Below are positions 25,701-38,159 of a DNA stretch of 64,000 nucleotides, one piece after another. The notes under the pieces are model-generated. The model had not been told where the DNA came from, did no database searches, and saw only the letters and a list, made by a program, of their open reading frames with translations. The stretch comes from Symsagittifera roscoffensis (Eukaryota; Xenacoelomorpha; Acoela; Convolutidae): positions 77,997,200 through 78,061,199 of the forward strand of contig NC_087062.1 in assembly GCF_963678635.1 (NCBI RefSeq), in the 5' to 3' direction. The position numbers and the translations under genes are program-made. Each line of letters starts with the position of its first letter. Position 1 is the stretch's first letter.

Positions 25701-28700
25701 AGTAAGACTTTGAGTCTAAAAAATTTCTTAAGAGACGCACGCCAATTCGGAGTCTACATAATTGCGTAAGGACGCAAGCCAATTATGACGCATTAGCAGT
25801 ACCAGTCAAATTTAAAAAACCAAATTTACCAACTAGCATGCCTCAATTTATAGAGCGGACGCATTTTAACTAGTATACGAGAAAGTTCATTAAAAACATC
25901 CGACCCTGCCCAGGTTCGAACCCTCTTACTTTATTGCGGGTCTCATTCCCTACCTCTACGCAAGGAATCCATGATGCCTTGCCTCTAAAGTGCTACTTGT
26001 AATATAATAGTCTGTATTATTATCCTTAGCATTTGCTGTACTTAATCGCTGATTATTGATCAAAATGAACACTTTCAAAATTAACACATTTTGTCGCAAT
26101 AATACTTGCGAGTTAGGATGGAAAAAATAGAGTTCATACTATAACACACGCTTTGCGTAAAAACTGGATCAATAAGTAAAACCTTTATTCCACTGTTTTG
26201 AAAACTAAAATCCCCTCTCAAAATTAGAAAGCGATCAATTTTTTCGTGACCTTTCATTTTTGTTGTTCGATAGTAATGAACTGAAATGAAAAAGAAATAA
26301 ACTGAACTTAAAAACTATCAAAAAATCGAACCACAAAAAAAATCTAGAACTAGAAGAGTGTTCACTATGTTCATAGACTCTTAAAAAGCAATCTTTCTAT
26401 TTAAAAACGTCCAAAAGCAAGCAAAAATGTCATAACGTGTTATTTGATTTTCGAGTGGTTTGTAATTTCATACTTATTTATTTTTTGAGAAATTAATTTA
26501 GAACATAACGACGCAGCAGTTCAGATTGTCTCGGCTTTAGAAATATTATTTACTAAGTTTTATAAAAAAAAACAAAGCTGTATTGCACAAATTGAGCCAC
26601 CGTCGATTACCACGTTGCCTGTCAATCATTAACTTTGAGTAAAGGGAGCTCGAACCTGAGGGTGGCGAAAAACTTCTCCGATGAGGTGACCACATTGAGT
26701 GTGTGGTGCCCGTAGAAGAAAGTCAAGTTCGACTTCGACTCTGACTCGATCAGGGCTGCCAATTGATCTCCATCTGAAACAATGCGTCTCTTAGGGTTGC
26801 CTGAATACTTCCAAGGGTAGAAAAACCTTTACGACATCCTATTGCATGTGAAAAAGAATCGGTGGCGATGAGTTCATTAGTCACCTCTTTCGTGGTCGTA
26901 ATATCCGAAGAAGTTAAGTGGTCTAGAGGGACCAGGGTTGGGGGAGAAATCAACTCCGACGAAGGAGTACTTTCCAAACTGTTTCTCAACTACAAAGTGG
27001 GACACGTTGTGATGCTCCGTGGCCACGTGTTGCTTGAACCAGTTCACAGGCCCACCCTGTGTATCGCGCAAGTCCATATCGAACGAGTCTGAACACTATT
27101 CAAATCAGCACATGAAAACTAATATTTCACTAAATAAGAAAAAATATATATATTTAGCTTTCAACCTAATCTGTCAATGTAATCCTAGCAATCAATCATT
27201 TTGTAACTTCCTAAATAAACCGTTCCAATGAACAGTTTGCAAGAGAAAAAATTAGCATTTCACTAAATAAGGATTATAAAAACTAGATTTTAGCTTTCAA
27301 TTTAATTTCTCTATGTAACCCTTGCAATCAATCATTTTGTAACTTCCTAAATAAACATTTCGAGTGAACAGTTTTCATGAGAAAAAACAACACTGTTTTT
27401 TGAAATATACTTTTTTACCATTTCTGTAACACAGAGGCGAAGCTGAGCTAGATAATTATTTAAAAAAAAGTAGTTTATCATGATTTGCTGCAAAAAAATT
27501 CATTTTCTTAAAGGCATGTCAAGCCAGCATAAAATAAGCATGAAAAAATTACGAAGCGGTAAGTATGCCGTCAATATTACGGGAGACGCTCGTTAATCAG
27601 AAAAAAAAATGAATTCCAAAAAAACTTGAGCTGTAGAACAATTTGCATGAAAACTATTTCACATTGATTATCTACTATCATGAAAATACCTTTTGTCCCT
27701 CAAGCAACGCAATATCATTCAACCAAGTCGATATAACCTCAGCTAAAACTTTAGCGAAAAAAAAAGCTTTCAAGTAAAAAATAAACCTAGCAGAGAAGCG
27801 GAGATTTGCAACACTTCCTATAGATTTTTGACACTTTGTTGATAAAATGAACTCAATTTGAGAAAACTGGATCATAAAGTAAAATTTTTATTCCTCTGGG
27901 AGATCTGAAAATTCGATTTCAGTTTCGATATCAGAAGTCGATCACGTATTTCGTGACCTTTAAATTTCTGATCTTTGATAGTAGAGTTTGTTTTCCTTTT
28001 AGCAAAGGAAATGAACTGAACTTAAGAATAAATCATAAGTCAAGCTATAGTAAGTCTTCACTGCGCTCATTGAAATGTAAAATCGAAAATGAGCGTGGAC
28101 GTATTGTAAGACTTCCTGGAAAAAATCAAGCAGACCTATCACATTCATCACTACGAATCTTAAACACAATAAATCAGGTAGCTTAAACTACGGCAAGAAA
28201 CCAAAGCGCCATTTAATTTATGTAACATTGATTAAATCGCAAGAAGTCTGCGCTGTGGCAAGTAAGACATGTAGCGGACAAACTATTGGCCGGTATTTTT
28301 CAAATAGGAAAACAAACCAGTCATAAAAAGGTTCGAACTTTGGATGTTTGTCATCCCAGCCAGGCATTGAAGTTACCGCCAGGAATGACAAACATGGCCA
28401 CCGGAGAATAAATAGGCCAGAGAAGATATAGAAATTGAAAGAGAACTAAGCCGACAGATTTATAGCCGAAAACATAAAAAGCCGAAAAATCTAATTTTAA
28501 TTAATCAACACAGAGGCGAAGCTTCGCTTGGCAAACAATTCCGCGACCACGACAAATAGCAGCGCTATAAAGTTCTTAAATTTAAATTAAAAATAAGCCT
28601 CGAAGTAGTAAGAATTCGAGTTTTTCTGAGATTCGAACCCGCGACCTAGAGATTAAGAGTCTCACACAAAATACTCAGCCACGGAAGCTTAGGCACCAAA

Positions 28701-31700
28701 CACTAGCCAAAAACAAAGCAGAGAACAGATGCTATGCAATTTCCAATGCTACAGGGAAATTTCTAAATAAATGAACACTTATTTGCGAATTATCTAAGAA
28801 AAAGAATGTTCGTAATATTACACCAAGCTGATCGCAAGTGTAAATATTTTTATTTATTTGAAACAAAAATTATTAGAATCCTAGATAGGACATTTACCAT
28901 CAGTGACCCGGATTTGCATTCAGTTAAGCTCAGAGTAATTATCAGCCAAACCGCGAAAAAAAAAACAAATTTCATGTGAACATATTGTAAAACTATTTCC
29001 TAAAAAAAAATCACTAAGAGCTATAAGATGCTTCAATTAAAAATTTACAAGATATTGAAATAAATCAAAACAGCATTTAATTATGTAAAAATTGATTATT
29101 TCACGAGTCCGCGCTGTAGAAACTAAAACTCAAAAAAGTTAGCAGATCAACGACAGGCCGACTTTTTTAAATAGGAAAACAAACCAATAGTAAAAGGTTT
29201 CAAACTCAGGATGTTTGTCATCCCAGGCATAGAATTTTCCGACACGCCAAGTAGGCCGAAGATGTAGACATTAAAATTGTAATAGAATTAAACCAACAGA
29301 TTTATACCCGAATACTCAAAAAGCCGAAAAATCAATTTTTATCAATCAGAAAAATATACTGATATTCATAAATTCTAAAATTTTGATTATTTTAAACAAA
29401 AAAGATTAGACTCCTAGATCGGACATTTATCAGTAGTGACTCGGATTTGCATTCAGTAGTTCAGTTTAGAGCTTTAAAAACTGATCACGTCAGCATCACA
29501 AAAGATAGCAGTAGAACTGATTCCGTGATTTTGTTCAGCAAAATTTCAGCCAGAAAAAACCATATTCCGATTTGACAACGCTTGCTAATCGCAAATGTAA
29601 AAACTGAATCACTACATAACGTTCTAACTATTTTCGTCAATCTGAAAGATGAAAAACTCTTTCGAAAAATTGAAGGTGCATTTTCTGCGCCAGTTGCGGT
29701 GGCATTTAGCAACTGAATTTGAGATGAACTTGAAAATAAATCTAAAATCAAATTGCGAGCAACAAATTTGACCATTCAAAGTTTCTAAAAATAACTTATC
29801 CTGGAAAAAATAACAATTATAATCACACTTTACCATTTTTTTAATTATTAGACACGAAGCAGCTAACAACTGACAACAGATCATTGAAAGAAATGTTTTA
29901 AATTGACAAAGAAATATTTTAAATTGACTGAATTGAACGTGTGGAGCAAACTTTTCGTTGCTAACAAACAAGCCCCAAGGCATGCAGAAAAAAAACGCAA
30001 AAATTTATTGTTAAATGACTTATATGAGAAAGAAGACCTGTCGCATTCACTCAGTGAAAAAAAACTCAGCGGGACAATCTTACATCCAGAAGCAATACTA
30101 TTGCCTATCTCAAGGTTATTCGTAACTCACTTATTACCATGGTTTCCACGAATATCTATCCAGGGCGCAAGGTTCTTCCGGCTGCCATCGACATAAGACT
30201 TTTCTTGCGCAGCGGCGGCTCTGGAGTAACACTCGTCCCTCGTCCTCTTATAAGTTTGCCACTCACTCTTATGCTGATACGATGTCACTTGATCCTTCGC
30301 TTTCGCGTCTGTTAAGTCTCCTATAAATACACAATTCATTTCGCAAGGCAATGGTAGTGAATGGTAGTAAAAAGGACGCGACATAAAACCACGATATGCT
30401 AATTGCATTACGAAGACACATACGGCCTGATTATACGACGGTTAATAAAAAATCTTATTTTCTAATTCATATCATTCAAATAATCAGCAAAATATGATAT
30501 AAAACTACTCATCAAAAATGACACAATAGCAATTCAATCTTTGTACACAGAGGCGAAGTGGAGCTTCACACCACATGCGATACAACACAATCAGGAAAGC
30601 AGAAAACCAAAAAAAAACATGAAAAATGCTTTTAAAAATAGGTGAACCGAAATTTTCGTATGTGTCGATGAAGGACATTTAGGGCCCAACTAAAGCGGGG
30701 GGTACGTCTTTGAAACTTTTTGAATTTGTTATACTGATGCTGGACATGCGTAGTTTCAAAAATTGGACGTTGCCCAAAACATTAGTTGTTTCTCTACTAA
30801 AATTAGTGAAGAGAGTTAAAAACTTTTGAGATTTTGGAACTTTCGCAAATACATAACCTTTCTCGTACAAAGGAATCACCACTGCTGGAGGAAAAAATCG
30901 CGCGACTGCTTCTTTCGATTGTATGTTTTCTTAGATTTTGATAGGATAGTTCTAAGAAAATTCAAAAAGTTGCTAAAACACGGTCAAAGTTCAAAAACTT
31001 GACTTTCCGAATCCCGTAACTTTTTTAAAGAAAACAGCAGGCCGCGGCCGGTACAGCAGAGAAGACTTCCGAAATCGGGTTGCGCGATTGAACACATCGA
31101 ACGCTTAAACTGAGAATTGGCACGGTAAATAGCGGTCAAAAATCCAATACCTCCACTTGTTAGAGACCATATTTTTTACTAAAAGACTGTGCGTAGTAAA
31201 TTATATACGTAAGCTTTCAAAAACCTGTAGTGTCCATAAAACCTATGATATCAGATTTGGCAGGGCAGTTATAGAAATAACCAAAAAACGGTCAACAAAT
31301 CAGACAGTTAACATTTCTGAGAATCATAGCTTTGTTTTAATTTTTAAAAAATTAGCGTAGCCGCTTATGCAGAAGAGATTAACCCAAGTCGAATTTCGAT
31401 TGAATCCAAAAACCAGGTTTTGCAGGGTAGTTTTCAAGGGAAGTAAAAAACTGACTTTTGCGAGGGCCATAATTTTTAGATCAAAACAAATCTTTGGGTG
31501 CCGTCTCGTATTCAAAAGTCTTGCTACAATCAGTTCTTTCAAAAGTCTTGCTACAACCAGTTCTTTAGATTGAACCGATATCTCAGATATAGGAAGGTAT
31601 TTTCCCGTAAAATTCATAAAATTTAAAAAAACGCTCAAAAAATAGACTTTTCCGAGACATAAAAGTTTTTGTAAACAATTGTGAGTGGCCGCTAATTAAG

Positions 31701-32181
31701 GGGAGCTTCCCCACTACCGCTATCTCAATTGAACCGACAAACTTAGGTTTAGGAGGTTAGTTTTCAAGAAAAGTCAGAGCTTCAAAAAACGGTTAAAAAT
31801 CTAAAATTTGACTATTCCGAGGGACATAATGGATGGAAGCTTTTCAAGTCCATTCTATTCATTGAAATAAAATTTCAGATTTGGTAGCTTCCTTTTTGAG
31901 AAAACAAAAAATTCAAAAATATTCGTCAAAAATTCCCCCCTACGGTGTAAAGCAAAAAAATACCAGCGGAGTGCACAGGCACACGATAAAGTAAGCGGTC
32001 TTTTTATGGACTCCCTTTTTTGAAAATCTCCAAAAAAATGTTTGTCAAATTGCTTTTTTTTGCAAAAAGTGACAAAAATTTTTCAAAGAGTCTCAAACCA
32101 ATCCCATACACTTTCATAATACCTGTTTTTATCTGTTATTAATTATGAACTGAACAAAACAGCCGAAAAAAAAAACTGATT

Positions 32182-32217
<36 letters not shown>

Positions 32218-33389
32218 TTCAGAAGTTTCAAGTCCCCATGAAACTACCCAACAGTAATTAGTTATTACGCACTTGCTACCTCTATACCAGGTTTGCCGGA
32301 GATTGAGCTTGGCAGCACGTGAGTGGATAGAGTGCACGTGAATGAAGTCTAGTGATTCAAGTAATTTTGTTAAACTAGTTGTTAACCGAAAAAAGTCTGT
32401 ATTCCAACTTGATAACGCTTGCTAATCTCAAGCGTAATTATTCTAACTCATTGCAAATCTGACTTACCGGTTACGAGTATAAACTGCGGCTTGATGACAT
32501 CATGCATCTGCACACACCATTTCTCCAAGTCAGACGCAATCTCGGGTCTCTTATGCTCACTTATGTGCAAATCCGTCACCTGAACAAACATGAAAAGTTC
32601 TTTCAAGTATAACAAGTATAGCCGGTTTCCTTTCGCTAGTAGCATTATAACAACAGGCTCCTCGCATGCTTCTTGTTTTGCTGGATCTTTTTTTTTCGTA
32701 AGAGCAATGGCAGGGGTGGATAATTTACTTATCTAAACGATTGCGAGCTGAAATCAAGCGAAACATTCATGTTAGCCGTAAAAATTAAGGCTAAGATTCA
32801 CTTCTTTTTTATTTTTCCGAACTTCACTCATTTCGTCCACTCTACGCACCGATTCAATCTTTTCAAAATCGGAAGCAAGACTCGAATCTCTTCAAGCGTT
32901 GGAGTCCCACAAATGTAATAATTGCAGGAACAACAAAAATACCAAACAAATGTTCGGATCGCACCAACGCCAACGAGCACGCACAGTAAGCTCCACAGAA
33001 TGCTCCACCCGCAGCAATAACTGCCTAAGTCTATTTTTTAAATTTATATTCACGTTTAAGGAGCAGGTAAATTCAAGCTTACTATAATTCTCATACTTTG
33101 GTCTATTTTCTTTCTTAGTCCAATAGATTGGACACTGAATATTGGCGATGTCTATAGTGTGTCTATCAAACAAACTTACGTGTACAAACCAGAAGGTATT
33201 ACTGAGGTCCTTGCCCGGGAATGGTGGTCTAACTGTGGGAGACGCAGATCTAAGGCGCGGATTGAGAGGGTTCCTGAAATTAGCCAGAAATGCGAGCAGA
33301 CCATTGATGGAAAAACTGAAGAAAATGATGGAAACAGCCGCAAAGTAGAAAGCAAACGACTTTAGCCTCCCATCAAGTGATGTCGCCAT
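16701..33389 (-). CDS. TMEM62: transmembrane protein 62, metallophosphatase family, 10 exons
   Basis: TMEM62 is a multi-pass membrane protein with a calcineurin-like phosphoesterase domain; its substrate is not established. Exons (minus): 33389-33180, 32579-32468, 30320-30138, 27088-26885, 26773-26656, 23783-23490, 22103-21926, 21520-21328, 18828-18712, 17116-16701. They sum to 2025 nt (674 residues plus stop), close to the roughly 640 residues of the human protein, with phase kept at every junction. Exon 1 holds an N-terminal membrane segment. Metal-site motifs follow in order: TDLHISEH (exon 2), GDLTDAK (exons 2/3), GNHD split across exons 3/4, and LCGHLHAL (exon 6). Exons 8-10 encode the C-terminal membrane helices, including PWFFGALL. 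Nine introns carry SINEs and other repeats. Intron 6 uses a GC donor (TTAG|GCAAGC); the others are GT-AG. It appears intact. Confidence 0.93.
17182..17230 (-). repeat. SINE 3'-tail fragment in TMEM62 intron 9
   Basis: 'acagaggcgaagct' followed by a degenerate body: only the conserved tail of the SINE superfamily survives here. Confidence 0.45.
17440..17760. repeat. family C repeat, nearly full length
   Basis: One of the better copies. It has in order 'gagccaatgaatgcaaaa', 'ctagaacaatttatgatt', 'gagaaaactggatca', 'gaagtcgatcaagtt', 'cgtgacctttcca' and 'gtttcgataatggagtttg'. A GA dinucleotide run lies just beyond it at 17902-17919. Confidence 0.65.
19097..19330 (-). mobile_element. tRNA-derived SINE in TMEM62 intron 8
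   Basis: The tail is at 19097 ('acagaggcgaagctt'). The body 'aaataagcctcgaatta' is shared with the 2.9 and 28.5 kb copies. A decayed tRNA-like head ('ggattcgatctgcgacct') lies near 19218-19240 in minus orientation. Confidence 0.6.
19405..20395. repeat. diverged direct repeats flanking a 154-codon open frame
   Basis: The block 19405-19690 is repeated, diverged, at 20135-20395. Both contain 'tcatttgatgaattaaaaat', 'catcaact' and 'aaaggtgcc'. Between and partly inside them lies a plus-strand open frame, 19647-20111 (154 codons, Lys/Thr-rich, starting MSKHVLSKS). It has no match I recognise and lies antisense in a TMEM62 intron. It could be chance or the decayed core of an element whose ends are the direct repeats. 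Confidence 0.45.
22375..22459. repeat. two-level inverted repeat (hairpin) in TMEM62 intron 6
   Basis: The outer arms 'cggtcatcacctt' (22384-22396) and 'aagggtgatgaccg' (22437-22450) are complementary apart from one bulged base, and weaker pairing extends outwards (gacta/tagtc). Inside sits a perfect 7-bp hairpin, AGGGAAT-CCT-ATTCCCT (22409-22425). It could be a foldback element. Confidence 0.65.
22600..23300. repeat. two adjacent family C copies
   Basis: About 22600-22870 and 23060-23300 both show the anchors 'aattaacccaa(t/c)t', 'aaat(tt/cc)cactttcaa/ttttaaaactagaa' and the 'gccgattg...gaataga' upstream word. The second copy ends immediately before the TMEM62 exon 6 region. Confidence 0.5.
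25109..25270 (-). mobile_element. decayed SINE in TMEM62 intron 5
   Basis: The tail 'acacagaggcgaagct' is at 25109. The body 'aaaaataaaagccttgaaaattaaaaattc' matches the other SINEs. The tRNA-like head is present but eroded ('ggattcgaaaatacgacc'). Confidence 0.5.
25626..26305 (-). mobile_element. family B element (about 690 bp), copy 1
   Basis: The element starts with the same tail as the SINEs ('cacagagacgaagct') and continues through 'gacgcaagccaattatgacgc'. It contains a B-box-like GGTTCGAACCT (minus strand, in 'cccaggttcgaaccctc'). It ends in sequence shared with family C ('tttttcgtgacctttca'). The segment 38160-38850 is nearly the same along its full length, so both copies are fairly recent. 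No protein frame. Likely a long SINE or composite non-autonomous element. Confidence 0.65.
27110..27387. repeat. tandem duplication of a ~135-bp unit
   Basis: Two units (about 27110-27246 and 27247-27387) share 'atttcactaaataag', 'tagctttcaa' and 'gcaatcaatcattttgtaac' followed by 'ttcctaaataaac'. They lie just upstream of TMEM62 exon 4 (minus strand), within intron 3. A SINE tail fragment follows at 27429. Confidence 0.7.
27830..28090. repeat. family C repeat in TMEM62 intron 3
   Basis: Shows 'caatttgagaaaactggatca', 'attcctctgggagatctgaaaa', 'gaagtcgatcacgt', 'cgtgaccttt' and 'gatagtagagtttg', then 'cttttagcaaaggaaatgaa'. Confidence 0.6.
28180..29345. repeat. duplicated block enclosing a SINE
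   Basis: The segment 28180-28500 recurs diverged at 29040-29345, with shared words 'tccgcgctgt', 'aaataggaaaacaaacca' and 'ggatgtttgtcatccca'. Between them at 28508-28850 lies a good SINE copy (minus): tail 'acacagaggcgaagcttcgc', tRNA-like head with box B GGTTCGAATCTC and GTGGCTGAG. A third diverged relative of the outer block lies at 47860-48060. Confidence 0.6.
31380..32440. repeat. family D repeat, copy 2, in TMEM62 intron 2
   Basis: Block-by-block relative of 3970-5380 (see there). It contains a run of about 29 A at 32189-32217, which may be the oligo(A) trace of an insertion or a homopolymer that grew secondarily. The right edge lies just before TMEM62 exon 2. Confidence 0.55.
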
Positions 33390-35449
33390 ATTTCTAACAA
33401 CACGCAATAAACCTTAAAAACACATGAATAATGGCTTTAGAATCCTTCAAATATCATTATTACTTTCACCATTCATCATCATAATGATCATCATCATTCA
33501 TCGCCCGCAGTCTACAAAATTTTCCTGGGTCTAAAGCTGTCTTAAGCGCATTCATTTGTCAAATTGCGAATGCATAATTTCGGAACGCACTCACTTAGTT
33601 GTCAGTATAAATAAACATAGCCAACAGGCAGTCAAAAAACGCAAGGAAACAGAATCAAAACAACTCACAGGAAAACATGCATTTGAAACTCGTTGAACTT
33701 CAGAAACCATTTATGATTGACACTTTCAAATAAAATGAACCTAATTTTAAAAGAAAAATCGATCCCAGATAATTTTTTATTCCACTGGGAAATCTAAAAA
33801 TCGACTTTCAAAACTAGAAGTCTTTCACGTTTTTCATAACCTTTACTGTTTTCTGTTTGATAGTGTAGCTTGAATTTCTTTCAAAAAAGAAAATTATACG
33901 AACTTAAAAAGTAACCATAAATCAAATCATGAAAAAAAAACAAATCCTGGAACAAAATTTTAAAGAATACTTTCACTAAGTTCATTGTTGTAGATAAATT
34001 TTATCATAATTGGATCACAGAAACTGAAAAGCAAACATTTTTCGCCCAGGGTCTAAATAATTTCCGCTTCTTATTTTCTTAATTAGTATTTTTTTAAGTT
34101 CTAAACTTTATTCTTTACTGCATCGACTGATTTTTCGAATTGGAACCTGAAGCAATGCGAACTTTGAGAAATCAAACGAATGCTGTGAAAGTTATGAAAG
34201 CAGCGTTCGGATAATGATTCTTATATAGCCGAAGGAAACCTGGAGTGCCAGTGGGCTCGAGCAAAAAAAACTTTTCAGATTTCGAACTTATTTAAGTATT
34301 TATGAACTAGCTTACTGATTGGTCTCGCATTATGTCAAATGTTTTTTTTCTATCCCCACAGGCATGTAATTAGAACTAAATGAATAATTAAGTTTTGTTA
34401 TATCAGTTCAATGCTTATCTAACTCACCACAAAGGATAACAAGGATAGCCGGTTACTGTGCAAGTAGCACAGAATGTTCCACTTTTTTCACAATCGCTAC
34501 TTAGTTTTACTTCACTTTGACATCATAAATCAAAATCAACTTTCGAAAGTTAGTCGTTCAGGTTGGTTTTTTCGGGTTCCGTCGAAAAAAAAATGGGGAG
34601 AAACTTTGTATTTTGTATGACTAGAAAAACAAATAACCGTATGAAAATCAAAAAACATTACAGCATTTTTTTTGTTTTAGATTCCCAAAATGGCGTTAAA
34701 AACTCTACTCGAGTAAAACTAAAAATAAGTAATTGTAAACGGCTTAAATCAAGCATAAACCAAATTTTTAAATGTGCTTGGAGTCACGATTGCAAAGGCT
34801 CTAACATGACATATCACTCAACCCAGTTCGATAATTATTAGAACCTGATTGGTACCTGATTTTGCGTAAAAAAAACTAAGACATCCACATATAAAATTCC
34901 TCCCCATTTTCAATGGTCGGAACAATTACCAAATTTCAATCATAATTTGTATTTGTGAACAACCGTGTAAAAGGACCAAATAGACCATAAACCTTATTTT
35001 CAATTTAATAAACCTTTATAAGGGAGACAGCAAAAATCAAACCAGGAAAAAATTCACGACCATGTACGTATCGCAGATCCGGCCGTCTGTAATAAGCAGG
35101 GACAAAAAATAATTTAAATTTAAGTTTATTGCCATTAAAGTTAATTATTATGCTATGTTTCTGCTTTGATTATATTACCTTAATTTCATATTTTTAATGA
35201 CCTTTGGGGGGTAAAACATCAGACCTATGCTTTGGTTCAAAAAACAAAAATTAAAGAAACATTTTTTAAATGATTTTTAAATGTAGTCTATAATTAATCT
35301 CTTTTGAAAAACGATTAAAGCAAGACAAGCGCATGACTCGAACCCACGGTGCTTCAAAGAAGCTTCCTAAAAGATGTACTAAGACAGCGATATTTTAGTG
35401 ACCCTAATTTAGTGAACCGTGAAGATAAACTGGGCTCAATTCTCAGGAG

Positions 35450-36080
35450 GTTTATTTTTCATAAAAAACGCCATATCTCAAAATGATTTGAGCACATAGC
35501 ATAAGAGGTCATATTTGCTACACTATATTGGTCCCTGGCATAGGGTTATGAATTTCAAGTTATACAACTTGTTTTCAAATCTAAAGAAATAAAGAAAGTC
35601 TAAAGAAATAAAGTAAAGAATTTAAATCTAAAGAATTTTTTTTTGCAGAAATAATGAAAAAATGAAGAGAAACGCCATATCACAGAAACAAAAAACATTT
35701 GGGCAGCCATACTTGAACGCCAGCTTTGCAAGTCCTAAGTGTACCCTGATAGCACCCCACTATAGGGTAGAGAATTTAAAGTGCGGTTACTTTATTTTAT
35801 ATCTAAGTTTGAAAAAAACTGAAAAACGACATATCTCGAAAACCAAAAGCATTTGAGCATTCATACTTGGCCGCCAGATTTGCAACCCATAAGTGTACCT
35901 TGACGATATCCCAATATAAAATTGAGCAAGTTTGGTTACTTTATTTTATATCTAAGTTTTTTTGATAAAACAAATTGAAAAAATCGCCATACCTGGAACA
36001 CCAAAACCATTTGAGCCGTCACACTTGGACGCCAGATATGCAACCGCTGAGTGTACCCCAACAATACCCACTATAAAACA
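35450..36080. repeat. tandem repeat, unit about 153 bp
   Basis: The unit begins 'cgccatatct', continues 'catttgagc..tcatacttgg..gccagatttgcaa' and ends 'gtgtaccc...ccactata'. Starts near 35470, 35675, 35827 and 35981 give two intervals of about 153 bp; the first unit is more diverged. Related units appear at 44690-45470. Confidence 0.65.
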
Positions 36081-38159
36081 GAGAAAAATAATTTAATTCA
36101 ATCAATTGTAATACAAAAAAAAGGATAGTTTTACGTAGCGAATATCGAAAAAAAAATATCGAGTTAAGGCATTCGCCCAACAACAGATTTTAAAAGTTGA
36201 CTTGAGTAAACATTTCAACCCTTTCAATGGTTTGGCCATTTAACAGACCAACAAGCAACTTCTTAAACATAAGCCAAGTGAAATTTTTTCAGCATTACCG
36301 GTACGATATAGCTTAAACATGCAAAAAATCTTTCGTCAAACATGCAAAAATTAATACGTTCAAAAAGCTTAAATATGTCGACATAGAGACTTCATAAAAA
36401 TGGCTAGGGACTTCATAATAATGTCTCACGTGAAAAACCAATTATACAATATATCGATAGATACTATTTATACGACTGCGGACAACTTCAGTTTTTCAGA
36501 CTGCATTGTAATCGTATTTGAATGATCCGCTTTTAAGCCAGCATTTTCAAACTATACTTTTTAAGTGAAATTAATTCATTCGAAGGAACACTGGATCGGA
36601 AGATCTGACGGGTTATAAATTATTAGGATTCAGGATTAAGTTTTTTTTATAATCAGGTTTTTATGTGAAAAGATGTAAACCGTTTTAGAACAATTTAATA
36701 TTAAACTCAGCAACACCTAACAGCAATGTGCACAAAGTTATGAACACAGTTACTTTTGAGTATTTATGTTTTACTACAGTTGTTTCAAAAATTAACAAAA
36801 AAAACGACAAAAAATTGTTTCATTTATTCTAAAAGGAAAATTTTCAGATTTATTTTTCAAAATCTATGGTTTGGGGCCTAAAAAGCGATACTGAAGCGTT
36901 CAAAACTAGTTCTAAAATAGAGTCTATAATAAAACTCGCATTAAAACCGAATCACTCCTCATCTGATTTCAAATCCAATTTTTTCTTCGCAGCCGTTCTT
37001 TGAAAAAAAAGCCAGGAGGCAGTAGGAAAAAATGTCAATGCACTCAATAAAACAGGAAAAAAACTAATTTCAGTTTTTACGAGTTTCGGTTTAAAAATTA
37101 ATGGTTGGCACCTTAGTCATAAAACTCAAATTTGAGAGCACTGGATCAATAAAGTATTATTTTATTCAAATAGAAAATCTAAAAACTAAAACCCACTTTC
37201 GAAACTAATTTTCTTTCACGTTTCTTCGTGCCATATCCTTTTTTGTAATTGAAGAGCATAAATTTATTTCCTTTTCGCGAATGAATATGAAATGAATTTG
37301 AAAAGAAATCAACAGTTCAACTGCAAATAAAAAAAATAAGCGAAAACCACTTTCAAAACGTTTTAATACATTTTTCAGCACTCGAACATCGGAATCTATC
37401 ACGTTGCAGCAGTTCAAAATTTTTCGATTCTGAGCCATTTTTCGTTAGCTTAACCCAGTTTCAGAAAACTGGATTAATTGCTTCTTTTTTTACTCCGCTT
37501 GGACATCGTAAATTAAAACCAACTTTCGAAAGTTTTTTTCAGGTTTTTTCGGGTTCCATCAAAAAATGGGGAGAAATTTGGTTTTCTGATGGTTTAGTTT
37601 TTTTTAGCTTTCCATGCAAAATCAGGACCACCAAGCAATCGTGGGAAAAGTTTGAGAAACATCATAAAAATAGCCAACAAACAGCTGGAGAAGAGTCAAT
37701 AAACGCAAGGAAAAAAACTTTATGGTTTTTTGAAAATTTTCGAAATTAGAGAAAAATAAATGGCCTTAAGCTAAAAACTTTAGTTTCCCAAAGCTGAATT
37801 AACAGCTTTTTGCTGGCTTTAAAGGCTTCCAATTTGACTACAAAAAAAATTTCAGACAATCAATCAAAACTCAAGTTGTTGAAACACAGATCGAATCATT
37901 AATGATCAATATCCCAAATACAGATAAATTTTTGTAATTTAAGAGCAAAATTTCAACGAAACAGATGCTCTGAGAACTCATTTAAGATTACCTCAAATCT
38001 GAATTCATTTCCAAAAGTTTTCATGGCAACCATTCTTTAAAATAGCCAAGAGGCCGTCCGATAAAGTGTCAATGCACTCAAACACACAAAAAAAACGATT
38101 TTACTTAATTCTCTTCGGGTGTGTTTAGCGTTCCGCGCAAAACAGGTACCATAAATAAT

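Noticed and set aside
32189-32217. Poly(A) run as proof of a processed pseudogene
   Set aside because: No retrocopy of a recognisable gene adjoins it; it lies inside repeat family D.
34563-34841. 92-codon open frame between TMEM62 and AKAP
   Set aside because: Lys/Asn/Ser-rich, no domain, no splice or start context better than chance.
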